Positions 37,440 through 46,191 of a stretch of DNA of 64,000 nt are shown piece after piece. The position numbers were made by a program, and so were the translations under genes. The DNA comes from Pseudomonas deceptionensis (GTDB lineage Bacteria; Pseudomonadota; Gammaproteobacteria; Pseudomonadales; Pseudomonadaceae), in contig NZ_FNUD01000002.1 of NCBI RefSeq assembly GCF_900106095.1, positions 4,857,501-4,921,500 on the forward strand. Direction: 5' to 3'. Position 1 is the first letter of the stretch. Each line of letters starts with the position of its first letter. Below the pieces are notes generated by a model. That model was given only the letters and a program-made list of their open reading frames with translations, was not told the DNA's origin and did not search any database.

Positions 37440-38639
37440 ATGCCGCTTGCCACCAAACCCCTTTCAGGCCTCAAAGTCGTCGAATTGGGCACCTTGATCG
37501 CAGGACCTTTTGCATCGCGCATTTGCGCCGAGTTTGGCGCGCAGGTGATCAAGGTCGAGTCCCCGGATGGCGGAGACCCCTTGCGCAAATGGCGCAAGCT
37601 TTATGAAGGCACGTCGCTGTGGTGGTTCGTCCAGGCGCGCAACAAAAAATCCCTGACCCTGAACCTCAAGCATCCTGATGGCCTGAACATCCTCAAGGCG
37701 TTACTGGCAGACGCCGATATCCTGATCGAAAACTTCCGCCCCGGCGTGCTGGAAAAGCTCGGCCTGGGCTGGGATGTACTGCATGCCCTGAACCCCAAAC
37801 TGGTGATGGTCCGCCTGTCCGGTTTTGGCCAGACCGGCCCGATGAAAGACCAGCCGGGGTTTGGCGCGGTCGGCGAGTCCATGGGCGGGCTGCGTTACAT
37901 CACCGGCTTTGAAGATCGCCCACCGGTGCGCACCGGCATCTCGATTGGCGACTCGATTGCCGCATTGTGGGGCGTGATTGGCGCCCTGATGGCGTTGCGT
38001 CATCGCGAGGTCAACGGCGGGTTGGGCCAGGTGGTGGACGTGGCGCTCTACGAGGCCATTTTTGCCATGATGGAAAGCATGGTGCCGGAGTTCGATGTCT
38101 TCGGTTTCATTCGTGAACGCACTGGCAACATCATGCAGGGCATTACGCCCTCTTCGATTCATACCAGCCTGGACGGCAAACACGTACAGATCGGCGCCAA
38201 TGGTGACGCCATCTTCAAGCGGTTCATGCACATCATCGGCCGTGACGACCTGGCGAATGACCCGGCGCTTGCCGGCAATGATGGTCGTGACGCCCGTCGT
38301 GATGAGCTCTACGGCGTGATTGACCGCTGGGTCGGCTCATTGCCGCTTGAGACGGTGCTTGAACAGCTGAGCACGGCGCAAGTACCCGCCAGCCGCATCT
38401 TCTCGGCAGAAGACATGTTCACTGACCCGCAATTTCTGGCCCGTGAAATGTTCCTGCAAGCCAAACTGCCTGACGGCAAAGATTTCAAAATGCCCGGTAT
38501 CGTCCCGAAACTGTCCGATACTCCAGGTTCAGCGGATTGGGTTGGCCCCGAGTTGGGCGCCCACAATCATGAGGTGTTAAGCGGTTTAGGGTACGACGCC
38601 GCAGCTATTGCCAACCTCAAGCAAGCCGGTGCCATTTAA
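37440..38639 (+). CDS. Class III (CaiB/BaiF) CoA-transferase
   Basis: This 399-residue enzyme should move CoA between carboxylic acids. The N-terminal LSGLKVVELGTLIAGPFASR, the KVESPDGGDPLR block, NKKSLTLNLKHP and the active-site region GISIGDSIAAL (catalytic Asp of the family, about residue 173) are typical. Substrates cannot be inferred. AAGGA lies 6 bases before the ATG. It begins the block between yaeQ and thrC that appears to vary between Pseudomonas species. Confidence 0.92.
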   Translation: MPLATKPLSGLKVVELGTLIAGPFASRICAEFGAQVIKVESPDGGDPLRKWRKLYEGTSLWWFVQARNKKSLTLNLKHPDGLNILKALLADADILIENFRPGVLEKLGLGWDVLHALNPKLVMVRLSGFGQTGPMKDQPGFGAVGESMGGLRYITGFEDRPPVRTGISIGDSIAALWGVIGALMALRHREVNGGLGQVVDVALYEAIFAMMESMVPEFDVFGFIRERTGNIMQGITPSSIHTSLDGKHVQIGANGDAIFKRFMHIIGRDDLANDPALAGNDGRDARRDELYGVIDRWVGSLPLETVLEQLSTAQVPASRIFSAEDMFTDPQFLAREMFLQAKLPDGKDFKMPGIVPKLSDTPGSADWVGPELGAHNHEVLSGLGYDAAAIANLKQAGAI

Positions 38640-38681
38640 GCGGACGCCCATTTTTAGAGGCAACCGAAGGAGTTCAGCACC

Positions 38682-39494
38682 ATGACTCATCGTTCGAAGT
38701 CGCGAAGCCTTTGGCCTGGCCTGATCACTCTGCTGTTGCTGGGCTGGGTAACCGGCAGCCAGGCAGCGCCAAAGCTGATCTGGCTGCTACGTGACCTGCC
38801 GCCACTCACTGTGTTCTATGGTGCGAACAAAGGTCAGGGCGTGATCGACCAGATGATGCCCGTCCTGATGGCAAGCATGCCGCAATACCAGCATGTCGTG
38901 ATTAAGGTGAACCGGGCGCGGGCACTGCAGATGCTTGAGGAACAATCACTGGCCTGCGATCCGGCCCTGATCTGGAACCCCGCGCGTGCCAACTCGATTG
39001 TCTATTCCATCCCCGTTGCGGTTTTGCACAGTAATGGCATGGTCGTTCTGCGTGAACAACAACCACTGATCGAACCCTTTATTCATGAGCAAAAGGTCGA
39101 TCTGCAGGGGCTGCTAAAGGCTCAAGCCTTAAAGCTTGGGCTAATTGGCAAACGCAGCTACGGCGAGTGGACAGACAATCAACTGTCACAAAGCCCCGAG
39201 AGCCAGCTCGTCATTCATTACGGCAACGACCCGCTGGGTAGCCTGTTGCAAATGCAACATGTGGGCCGCATACAGGCGTTATTGGGGTATTGGCCAGAGA
39301 TTCAGGCCAAGGCCGACGAGCAAGGGCTGTCGTCCGACACCCTGAAGTTCTACCCGATCCAGGGCGCTCCCGACTATCAGTCCATCTTCATCGGTTGCGC
39401 CGACACACCTGAAGGTCGTGAAGTCATTCGCAACGTCAATGCGGTGCTCACCCGGATAGGTCCGGCGCGCGAAGCCACTTTCGGGTCTCAGTGA
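38682..39494 (+). CDS. TIGR02285-type periplasmic substrate-binding-like protein
   Basis: This 270-residue exported protein has a clear Sec signal (LITLLLLGWVTGSQA, cleavage about residue 29). The mature protein begins LIWLLRDLPPLTVFYG and resembles family 3 solute-binding proteins of the TIGR02285 group, which lack a linked ABC permease. No permease genes lie nearby. Its neighbour on the other strand is a sensor with two related Venus-flytrap domains, so a shared ligand is possible but unproven. Confidence 0.8.
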   Translation: MTHRSKSRSLWPGLITLLLLGWVTGSQAAPKLIWLLRDLPPLTVFYGANKGQGVIDQMMPVLMASMPQYQHVVIKVNRARALQMLEEQSLACDPALIWNPARANSIVYSIPVAVLHSNGMVVLREQQPLIEPFIHEQKVDLQGLLKAQALKLGLIGKRSYGEWTDNQLSQSPESQLVIHYGNDPLGSLLQMQHVGRIQALLGYWPEIQAKADEQGLSSDTLKFYPIQGAPDYQSIFIGCADTPEGREVIRNVNAVLTRIGPAREATFGSQ

Positions 39495-39504
39495 AAAAAG
39501 CATA

Positions 39505-39542
39505 AAAAAACCCCGAGCAGTGGGGAGACAGCTCGGGGTTTA
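39505..39542. terminator. Terminator between convergent genes
   Basis: AAACCCCGAGC and GCTCGGGGTTT form an 11-bp stem. The minus-strand reading ends in seven U residues, the plus-strand reading in three. It lies just after the TIGR02285 gene. Confidence 0.82.
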
Positions 39543-39655
39543 ACAAGGTCATGAAGACCCGCTCAACAGGCGACAGGCATCGGAGCAATAAGCCTGCTCC
39601 TGTTGATAAAAGATAAGACACGCCAAGCCTGAAATAAGTTCCCTGCCATATGCAA

Positions 39656-40072
39656 TCAATTCGCACTATCACCCAGAGCCCTGCTGCGGGGCCTGCGGTA
39701 TGAGTCAAGCAATTGCCCCAAACCGCCAATGGTCACGGGTTTTGGCAGGCAACCCAACACCATGAGCCCCTGTTTTCTGGCCATGCTGGCCGCCATTTCG
39801 ACGATATGAGGCGCCGCTGCACTCAGAATGATCAACGCCGTAGCGTTACGTTTCAGGGCCAGTTCGCTGATCAATTCCAGGCCCGACTCGCCGTCCATGT
39901 AAAGATCACAAATAGCGACATCAATGGCCCCGCGCCTGGCCAGAGCGTTGCGGGCAGCATCCACGCTTTCAGCCGTCAGCACGTCGAAAATACGAAAAGC
40001 GTTCAACATTTGATGCAACGCCATCAACTGGAATGGGTTGTCTTCAAGAATCAGTATTTTCATAGATAGCAT
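39656..40072 (-). CDS. Stand-alone receiver-domain response regulator
   Basis: This 138-residue product consists only of a receiver domain: acidic pocket LILEDNPFQ (about 7-15), phospho-acceptor Asp56 in VAICDLYMDG, LSAAAP Ser, and the conserved Lys in LPKPVT. Its sequence style resembles the receiver of EAL-type regulators such as RocR, but no output domain follows. The start at 40072 (MLSMKIL) has AAGG 7 bases upstream. It lies 136 bases downstream of a kinase-less sensor gene on the same strand, so they may be one unit. Confidence 0.85.
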   Translation of the reverse strand: MLSMKILILEDNPFQLMALHQMLNAFRIFDVLTAESVDAARNALARRGAIDVAICDLYMDGESGLELISELALKRNATALIILSAAAPHIVEMAASMARKQGLMVLGCLPKPVTIGGLGQLLDSYRRPRSRALGDSAN

Positions 40073-40208
40073 CAATGGGCCTTCAGAGCACAAAACAGCT
40101 TTTGCCAAGTGAGCGCACTTTAGAAGGCTCAGCCGCCAAGAAACATAGGACTAATCCCAAAGTTGCATATGAACTTTCTAGCGTTGGATTTACCAGTGAG
40201 CAAATGGG

Positions 40209-42305
40209 CTACAAGCCCCATTTCTTTACTTCATAGATATCAAACCACCCTCCTACCAGCCCCTCCAATTTCCCGGATAAGGAATAAAACGGGACAGTCC
40301 ACTGGTAGATATCCTGAGCCCCTGACTTAAACTTCACTCTGCGCTTTTGGTAGTAAGGTTTTCGGCTCTGAATAATTTGCATGAGTTCACGATGAAACTG
40401 CTCGGCCTGCTTTTCGGAAAACAAGTTGGTCTCCGTCACCTTTAGCCCGCAAATCCGCTCCAGCCGGACCGATAAACGCTCCTCATAGCTTTGGTTACAC
40501 GCGATCAACTCGCCCGCAAGGCCAACCACGAAAATCGGGCTCGGGATGCCATCCAGGAAGCGGCGATTGAGTGCCAACTGCTCCTGCAGGGCCCGTTCAA
40601 ACTGGCACCGGCTATACAGTTGCCTTCGCAGAAGCCGGTTGTATAAGAGCAGCATGAGCCCAACGGCAACCACAACCGCTATCGCACCGTACAACCAGGC
40701 GGAATGATACAAGTCGCTCTCGATAACCAAGGGCTTGCCGACGCCCCCCAGCCATTTGGTTCTCAGCGCGCGGATCTCGACCATGGGTATGGCCTCCAGC
40801 GTCTTGTTCATGATGCTGAACAGCTCAGGGTATTGGACTGGCACCGAAAAACTGGCGGCAGACCACTGCCCGTCAACACTGCGCCCTACCTTGAGACGAC
40901 CCGGCGGGTACAGGTGCGCCTGGGTTTCACTCTGGATCGTCGCGTCCGCTTCCCCCTGGGCGACCGCATGCCGCGCCTGGGCGTAGGTATCGACCAGACG
41001 CAGGGTGATTGCGGGGTATTCACGTCGAATCAGGTCCTCAAGAGCGTGCCTGGCCGGGAGCACCAGAACCTTGCCGGCAAGCTGGCCCAATGCCCCCAGA
41101 CGGGAATCATTGGCCCGCACTACAAAAACCCAAGGGGCTCCACCATAAGAATGGGTGAAGTTCAAAAAGGCCTTGCGCTCACGACTTCGGGAGAGGCTTG
41201 AATTCATCTGCGCCTCGCCGTTTTTTAGCATGTCCAGGGTTTGCGCCGTTGAAAACGTCTCTTTGTACACAAACTGCAACCCGGTCATTCGAGATATACG
41301 CGCCAGAATATCTACGCTCAGCCCTGACCAGCGACCATCCCCGCTCCTGAAGGCGTACAACGGGAACTGCTGGGTCGCCAGTGTCACGACAGGGTGGCGC
41401 TTGATCCACTCCCGCTCGCCGGGCAGCAGATTGATGTGTTGCTGCGCGATGCTGCCTTCAAGCCCGGTCGTCCAGCGCGAAAGGATCATGCGCGAGGTGG
41501 CGTCATCAATACTTCCCAAAGCCCTGTTGATCAAGGCCATGAGCCTGGAGTCAGAAAGACGGGTGGCAAATGCAAGCCCCCCTGCAGGCAAGGCGCTGTC
41601 CCCCATGATGCGCAGCCCGGCGTAGGGCCGAAAACTCTTGAATGACTGCACGATGAGTTCGTTGGCAATGAACACATCAATATCCCCTTCAGCCAGCGCT
41701 TCCACAGCACTGCTCAGACTGGGCGTGATGACGATTTCACTGTCAGGGTAAAACGCATGAGCGGCATGGATATCCGCATACCCGTCAACAAAGCCGATTT
41801 TCTTGCCGGCCCAGCTTTTAACAGGCTCGAAGTGGCCTGCGCGACCGACAAGAACTGGCTGATCAGCCATGTATTGAGTCGAAAAAACAACACCCTCGAT
41901 TCCCCTCTCAAAACCACCGGCGCTGGTCAAGACATCGATGTTCCCGGCCAGCAACTCAGCCACGGCCTGATCCCGCGTTCTGTAGCCCAGCACTTCAACA
42001 GGCACGCCCAGCCTGTCGCGAACAAAGCTCAGGTAGTCAGCACTCAGACCTTGATAGTGATTGCGGTAACTGGTGATCTCGACAGGTTCGTAGTCGCCGA
42101 TGGCGATACCGACACGCAGTTTTCCATGATCGGCCAGCCACTGCCGCTCTGTGATATCCAGCCGCAACGGCCTGGGTTCGACAAAGCTTTCAGCAAGCCC
42201 GAAGGGCAATCCCCGGGCACAAACAGCCGACGATATAAAGACCATAAAAACCATGGCGAGCCCTTTGCGCGCGCATGATTCAAATGCCTGGTGAATAGTT
42301 AACAT
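40209..42305 (-). CDS. BvgS/RocS-like dual Venus-flytrap sensor lacking a kinase
   Basis: The 698-residue protein has a signal/anchor segment (about 12-30), two periplasmic family 3 solute-binding domains (about 62-280 and 295-520), one membrane helix (about 536-555) and a cytoplasmic PAS domain (about 585-690). It stops eight residues after the PAC-like GGWFDIYE. BvgS and RocS homologues continue into histidine kinase, receiver and HPt domains, and all are absent here. AAGGA lies 7 bases before the ATG at 42305. It may be a truncated remnant or a receptor working with a kinase in trans. Confidence 0.85.
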   Translation of the reverse strand: MLTIHQAFESCARKGLAMVFMVFISSAVCARGLPFGLAESFVEPRPLRLDITERQWLADHGKLRVGIAIGDYEPVEITSYRNHYQGLSADYLSFVRDRLGVPVEVLGYRTRDQAVAELLAGNIDVLTSAGGFERGIEGVVFSTQYMADQPVLVGRAGHFEPVKSWAGKKIGFVDGYADIHAAHAFYPDSEIVITPSLSSAVEALAEGDIDVFIANELIVQSFKSFRPYAGLRIMGDSALPAGGLAFATRLSDSRLMALINRALGSIDDATSRMILSRWTTGLEGSIAQQHINLLPGEREWIKRHPVVTLATQQFPLYAFRSGDGRWSGLSVDILARISRMTGLQFVYKETFSTAQTLDMLKNGEAQMNSSLSRSRERKAFLNFTHSYGGAPWVFVVRANDSRLGALGQLAGKVLVLPARHALEDLIRREYPAITLRLVDTYAQARHAVAQGEADATIQSETQAHLYPPGRLKVGRSVDGQWSAASFSVPVQYPELFSIMNKTLEAIPMVEIRALRTKWLGGVGKPLVIESDLYHSAWLYGAIAVVVAVGLMLLLYNRLLRRQLYSRCQFERALQEQLALNRRFLDGIPSPIFVVGLAGELIACNQSYEERLSVRLERICGLKVTETNLFSEKQAEQFHRELMQIIQSRKPYYQKRRVKFKSGAQDIYQWTVPFYSLSGKLEGLVGGWFDIYEVKKWGL

Positions 42306-42376
42306 GACAGCATCCTTGACCGGGTACCCGCCCGAATACAGGGGGTGAAAACTGATCAAGTCTGCCATGCAGAAAC

Positions 42377-42404
42377 AAAAAAGCCCGTCAGATGACGGGC
42401 TTTT
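42377..42404 (-). terminator. thrC terminator
   Basis: AAAAGCCCGTC and GACGGGCTTTT form a perfect stem around AGAT, 22 bases after the thrC stop. Six U residues follow on the minus strand. It isolates thrC from the sensor gene downstream. Confidence 0.9.
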
Positions 42405-42425
42405 CAAAGCGTAAGACAAATACCT

Positions 42426-43835
42426 TTAGAGGGCCTTGCCACGATTGCCATGCAGGCTGACAAAGGCCTGTACAGCTTTCAGGTCATTGGCCAAAACGGT
42501 ATAGCGCTCTTCTCGCTCAAACAAATCAGAAAGATGAGACGGCAGCTCCAGAGCTTTTCCTATACCGGCTTTTTCAACCGCATCAGGAAACTTCACCGGG
42601 TGTGCCGTGCCCAGGATCACCATCGGAATATCCAGGCTGCGACGGCATTCGCGGGCCGCCCGTACACCGATAGCCGTGTGCGGGTCCAGCACTTCACCGC
42701 TTTCAGCAAATACCTGGGCGATGGTTTCACAGGTCTGCTCATCGTCAACCGCCAGCGAATCGAACAGGCGACGTGCTTCGGTCCAGCGGTCTTCATCCAC
42801 GCTGAAGTTGCCGGTTTGCTTGAAGGTATCCATCAGACCGGCAACTGCCGCGCCATTGCGACCGTGAAGGTCGAACAACAGACGTTCGAAGTTCGAGGAC
42901 ACCATGATGTCCATCGACGGCGACAGGGTCGCGTGCAGGGTGTCCTTGGCATACTGGTTGCCGCTCATGAAGCGGTGCAGGATGTCGTTGCGGTTGGTGG
43001 CGACGATCAACTGGTTGATCGGCAAGCCCATGTTGCGCGCCAGATAGCCCGCGAAAATATCGCCAAAGTTGCCGGTAGGCACCGAGAACGACACGGAACG
43101 GTGCGGCCCGCCCAGTTGAAGGGATGCGTGGAAGTAGTAAACGATCTGGGCCATGATCCGCGCCCAGTTGATCGAGTTCACGGCCACCAGGCGTGTGCCC
43201 TTGAGGAAGCCCTGGTCAGCGAAGCTGGCCTTGACCATCTCCTGGCAGTCATCAAAGTTGCCTTCGATGGCGATGTTATGGATGTTGTCACCGAACAGTG
43301 TGGTCATCTGACGACGCTGAACTTCCGACACCCGGTTGTTGGGGTGCAGGATGAAAATATCGACGTTGTCGCAGTGCTTGCAGCCTTCAATTGCGGCCGA
43401 GCCAGTATCGCCGGAGGTAGCGCCGACAATAACCACGCGCTCGCCACGTTTTTCCAGCACGTAATCAAGCAGGCGGCCGAGCAGTTGCAGGGCGAAATCC
43501 TTGAACGCCAGGGTAGGACCGTGGAACAGTTCAAGCACCCATTCGTTGCCATTGAGCTGACGCAGTGGCGCTACAGCCGCGTGGGAAAACACGCCGTAGG
43601 TTTCTTCGAGAATCTTTTTGAAGTCCGCGTCCGGGATGCTGCCGGTCACAAACGGGCGCATCACCCGAAACGCCAACTCGTGGTAGGGCAAACCTGCCCA
43701 TGAGGCGATTTCTTCCTGGGTAAAACGCGGCAGGTTTTCCGGCACATACAAACCGCCATCACTGGCCAGTCCGGCCAGCAACACATCTTCAAAATTCAGG
43801 GCCGGTGCCTGGCCACGGGTGCTGATATAGCGCAT
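42426..43835 (-). CDS. thrC: Threonine synthase
   Basis: ThrC converts O-phosphohomoserine to threonine with pyridoxal phosphate. The 469-residue protein starts MRYISTRGQ, carries the PLP-lysine region GPTLAFKDFALQ (about 110-120) and the ATSGDTGSAAIEG phosphate-binding block (about 140). It follows hom by 60 bases on the same strand, forming the threonine branch operon. Confidence 0.97.
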   Translation of the reverse strand: MRYISTRGQAPALNFEDVLLAGLASDGGLYVPENLPRFTQEEIASWAGLPYHELAFRVMRPFVTGSIPDADFKKILEETYGVFSHAAVAPLRQLNGNEWVLELFHGPTLAFKDFALQLLGRLLDYVLEKRGERVVIVGATSGDTGSAAIEGCKHCDNVDIFILHPNNRVSEVQRRQMTTLFGDNIHNIAIEGNFDDCQEMVKASFADQGFLKGTRLVAVNSINWARIMAQIVYYFHASLQLGGPHRSVSFSVPTGNFGDIFAGYLARNMGLPINQLIVATNRNDILHRFMSGNQYAKDTLHATLSPSMDIMVSSNFERLLFDLHGRNGAAVAGLMDTFKQTGNFSVDEDRWTEARRLFDSLAVDDEQTCETIAQVFAESGEVLDPHTAIGVRAARECRRSLDIPMVILGTAHPVKFPDAVEKAGIGKALELPSHLSDLFEREERYTVLANDLKAVQAFVSLHGNRGKAL

Positions 43836-43895
43836 GTTTTCAAACCTTCGGCTTGAGCACCAAGCGGCTTACAGGTTGCCGCTTGGCGCTATCAA

Positions 43896-45200
43896 TTAAT
43901 TTAGATGTTCAACGCGGATACGGACCACCGGGCCCACTACGCCCTGCAAGGCTTCAAGTGCAGCGATGGCATCGTTGATGTGCTGCTCGATAACCCGATG
44001 GGTCAACAGGATCATTGGCACCAGACCGTCGTGCTCTTCGACTTCTTTCTGCATGATCGATTCGATGTTGATGCCACGCTCGGACAAGATACTGGCCACT
44101 TGAGCCAGTACCCCCGGGTGATCTTTGGCCTGGATGCGCAAGTAGTAGGCGCTTTCGCATGCTTCGATCGGCAGAATCGGGTGGTCGGACAACAAGTCCG
44201 GCTGGAAGGCCAGGTGCGGTACGCGGTTTTCCGGGTCGCTGGTCATGGCACGAACCACGTCCACCAGGTCGGCAACCACTGACGAAGCCGTAGGCTCCAT
44301 GCCAGCGCCTGCGCCGTAGAACAGGGTCGAACCTGCAGCATCACCGTTGACCATCACAGCGTTCATCACGCCATTGACGTTGGCAATCAAACGATCTGCA
44401 GGAATCAGCGTCGGGTGAACCCGCAACTCGATACCGTTGGCCGTGCTGCGCGCTACGCCCAGGTGTTTGATGCGATAGCCCAATGCTTCTGCGTAATTCA
44501 CATCAGCAGTTGTCAGCTTGGTAATGCCTTCGGTGTAGGCCTTGTCGAATTGCAGCGGGATGCCGAAAGCAATCGACGCCAGAATTGTCAGTTTGTGTGC
44601 CGCATCAATCCCTTCAACGTCGAACGTAGGGTCTGCTTCGGCATAACCCAGCGCTTGCGCTTCAGCCAGTACGTCTTCGAACGTACGGCCTTTTTCGCGC
44701 ATTTCGGTGAGGATGAAGTTACCGGTACCGTTGATGATGCCCGCAACCCAATTGATGCGGTTGGCCGACAGGCCTTCACGAATGGCCTTGATCACCGGGA
44801 TACCGCCTGCTACGGCAGCTTCGAACGCGACAATCACGCCCTTTTCCTGGGCCTTGGCGAAGATTTCGTTACCGTGAACGGCAATCAGTGCCTTGTTGGC
44901 TGTGACCACGTGCTTGCCGTTCTCGATGGCCTTGAGCACCAGTTCACGGGCGATGGTGTAACCACCAATCAGCTCGATAACGATGTCGATTTCAGGGTTG
45001 GTCGCAACAGCGAATACATCGTTGGTAATGGGGGTACCGGTAATGTCGCACTGAGGGTTTGGCGTACGCATTGCAATTTGCGCAACCTGGATACCACGCC
45101 CGGCACGGCGGGCAATCTCCTCGGCGTTACGCTTTAGTACGTTGAAGGTGCCGCCACCGACGGTCCCGAGCCCACAGATACCTACTTTGACCGGATTCAC
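43896..45200 (-). CDS. hom: Homoserine dehydrogenase
   Basis: Hom reduces aspartate semialdehyde to homoserine with NAD(P)H. The 434-residue protein has the dinucleotide motif VGICGLGTVGGGT at its start, a catalytic domain including FDVEGIDAAHKLTILASIAFG, and a C-terminal ACT regulatory domain (about 350-425, DHPGVLAQVASILSERGINI) expected to sense threonine. The GTG start at 45200 has GGGGAG 6 bases upstream and gives the usual length. The open frame running to 45263 crosses the leader hairpins and is rejected. Confidence 0.97.
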   Translation of the reverse strand: MNPVKVGICGLGTVGGGTFNVLKRNAEEIARRAGRGIQVAQIAMRTPNPQCDITGTPITNDVFAVATNPEIDIVIELIGGYTIARELVLKAIENGKHVVTANKALIAVHGNEIFAKAQEKGVIVAFEAAVAGGIPVIKAIREGLSANRINWVAGIINGTGNFILTEMREKGRTFEDVLAEAQALGYAEADPTFDVEGIDAAHKLTILASIAFGIPLQFDKAYTEGITKLTTADVNYAEALGYRIKHLGVARSTANGIELRVHPTLIPADRLIANVNGVMNAVMVNGDAAGSTLFYGAGAGMEPTASSVVADLVDVVRAMTSDPENRVPHLAFQPDLLSDHPILPIEACESAYYLRIQAKDHPGVLAQVASILSERGINIESIMQKEVEEHDGLVPMILLTHRVIEQHINDAIAALEALQGVVGPVVRIRVEHLN

Positions 45201-45206
45201 GCTGAA

Positions 45207-45298
45207 CTCCCCATAAAACGGCCGACTCAAGGTCGGCCGTGGAAAACAACCGTGGATTGCCACGGTTCTCTATTAATAGCCGGGCAGTTGAACTGCCC
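45207..45298 (-). promoter_or_regulatory. hom-thrC leader with three hairpins, attenuator-like
   Basis: Reading the minus strand toward hom, three stem-loops follow dsbC: GGGCAGTT/AACTGCCC (45298-45282), AACCGTGG/CCACGGTT (45267-45248) and ACGGCCGAC/GTCGGCCGT (45240-45218). The last ends in UUUU, 15 bases before the GTG start. The 5' arm CCGTGG of hairpin 2 could pair instead with a second CCACGG (45242-45237) that overlaps the terminator arm, giving exclusive antiterminator and terminator folds. No Thr-rich leader peptide was found. Confidence 0.55.
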
Positions 45299-45336
45299 TG
45301 CCATGATCGTCAAAGGCTTACCATGACGACGCAGGA

Positions 45337-46068
45337 TTATTTAACACTGAGTGCCAGCTTGCCAACCTGTGCAGCGGGCTGATAGCCAGGAATTACCTGA
45401 CCGTCTGCCAAAACAATGGCAGGCGTGCCATTTACACCGATGGACTGCCCCATCGCGAACTGCTTGGCGACCGGGTTGGCGCATTTTGGCGCCTCGACCG
45501 TTTTGCCATCAGTCATTTTGTCCATTGCGTCTTTTTTGTCCTTGGAACACCAGACCGCTTGCAACTGCTGGTCGCCGGCAGACCCAAGACCCTGACGCGG
45601 GAACGCAACATAGCGCACTTCAATCCCCATCTTGTTCAGTTCCGGGATTTCGGCGTGCAATTTATGGCAATACGGGCAGGTGGTGTCGGTAAAGACCGTG
45701 ATATGCGACTTGGTTTCGCCAATGGCCGGGTAAACCACGGTTTCTGCTACCGGAATGCCATTGATCAACTTGGCGACGCCAACCCGCTCGGCCCGCTCGG
45801 TCAAGTTGACCGGCTTACCGTCCTTGAGCTGGAACATATAGCCTTGAACGATGAACTGTCCATCAGCGCTGGCATAAAGCACACGACTGCCCTTGAGCTT
45901 GACTTCATACAGGCCGGCCATGGGGCTTGCGCTGATGCTCTCGACCGGCACATCCAGTTGCAGCGTTTCGAGGCTCTTGCGAATAGCTTGCTCGGCGCCG
46001 GTATCGGCGAACGAAAACGTACTGACCAACGCAATGGCTGCGGCGGCAAAAATCTGGGTCACGCGCAT
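45337..46068 (-). CDS. dsbC: Thiol:disulfide interchange protein DsbC
   Basis: DsbC is a periplasmic disulfide isomerase. The 243-residue precursor has a Sec signal (IFAAAAIALVSTFSFA), an N-terminal dimerisation domain and a thioredoxin-like domain. The active site is FTDTTCPYCHKLH (CPYC, about residue 115). A second Cys pair (WC...KC) in the C-terminal half matches the structural disulfide of DsbC. It follows xerD on the same strand, as in E. coli and P. aeruginosa. Confidence 0.96.
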   Translation of the reverse strand: MRVTQIFAAAAIALVSTFSFADTGAEQAIRKSLETLQLDVPVESISASPMAGLYEVKLKGSRVLYASADGQFIVQGYMFQLKDGKPVNLTERAERVGVAKLINGIPVAETVVYPAIGETKSHITVFTDTTCPYCHKLHAEIPELNKMGIEVRYVAFPRQGLGSAGDQQLQAVWCSKDKKDAMDKMTDGKTVEAPKCANPVAKQFAMGQSIGVNGTPAIVLADGQVIPGYQPAAQVGKLALSVK

Positions 46069-46191
46069 GGGAACTCCTGAAGACGGACAAAGCGGCCAGA
46101 CCTGAACACCCGTGCGAAAAACCGGATTGGGGCGGCGCGCTTTCTAAACCGGCAAAGCCTAACACAGATGGCTTGCGCGGCCGACTGCGGT

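Noticed and set aside
45201..45263. N-terminal extension of hom through the leader hairpins
   Set aside because: The GTG at 45200 has a good Shine-Dalgarno and gives the exact family length.
45217..45294. Classical thr leader peptide
   Set aside because: The short frame in the hom leader has almost no Thr or Ile codons, so an E. coli-type leader peptide mechanism is not supported.
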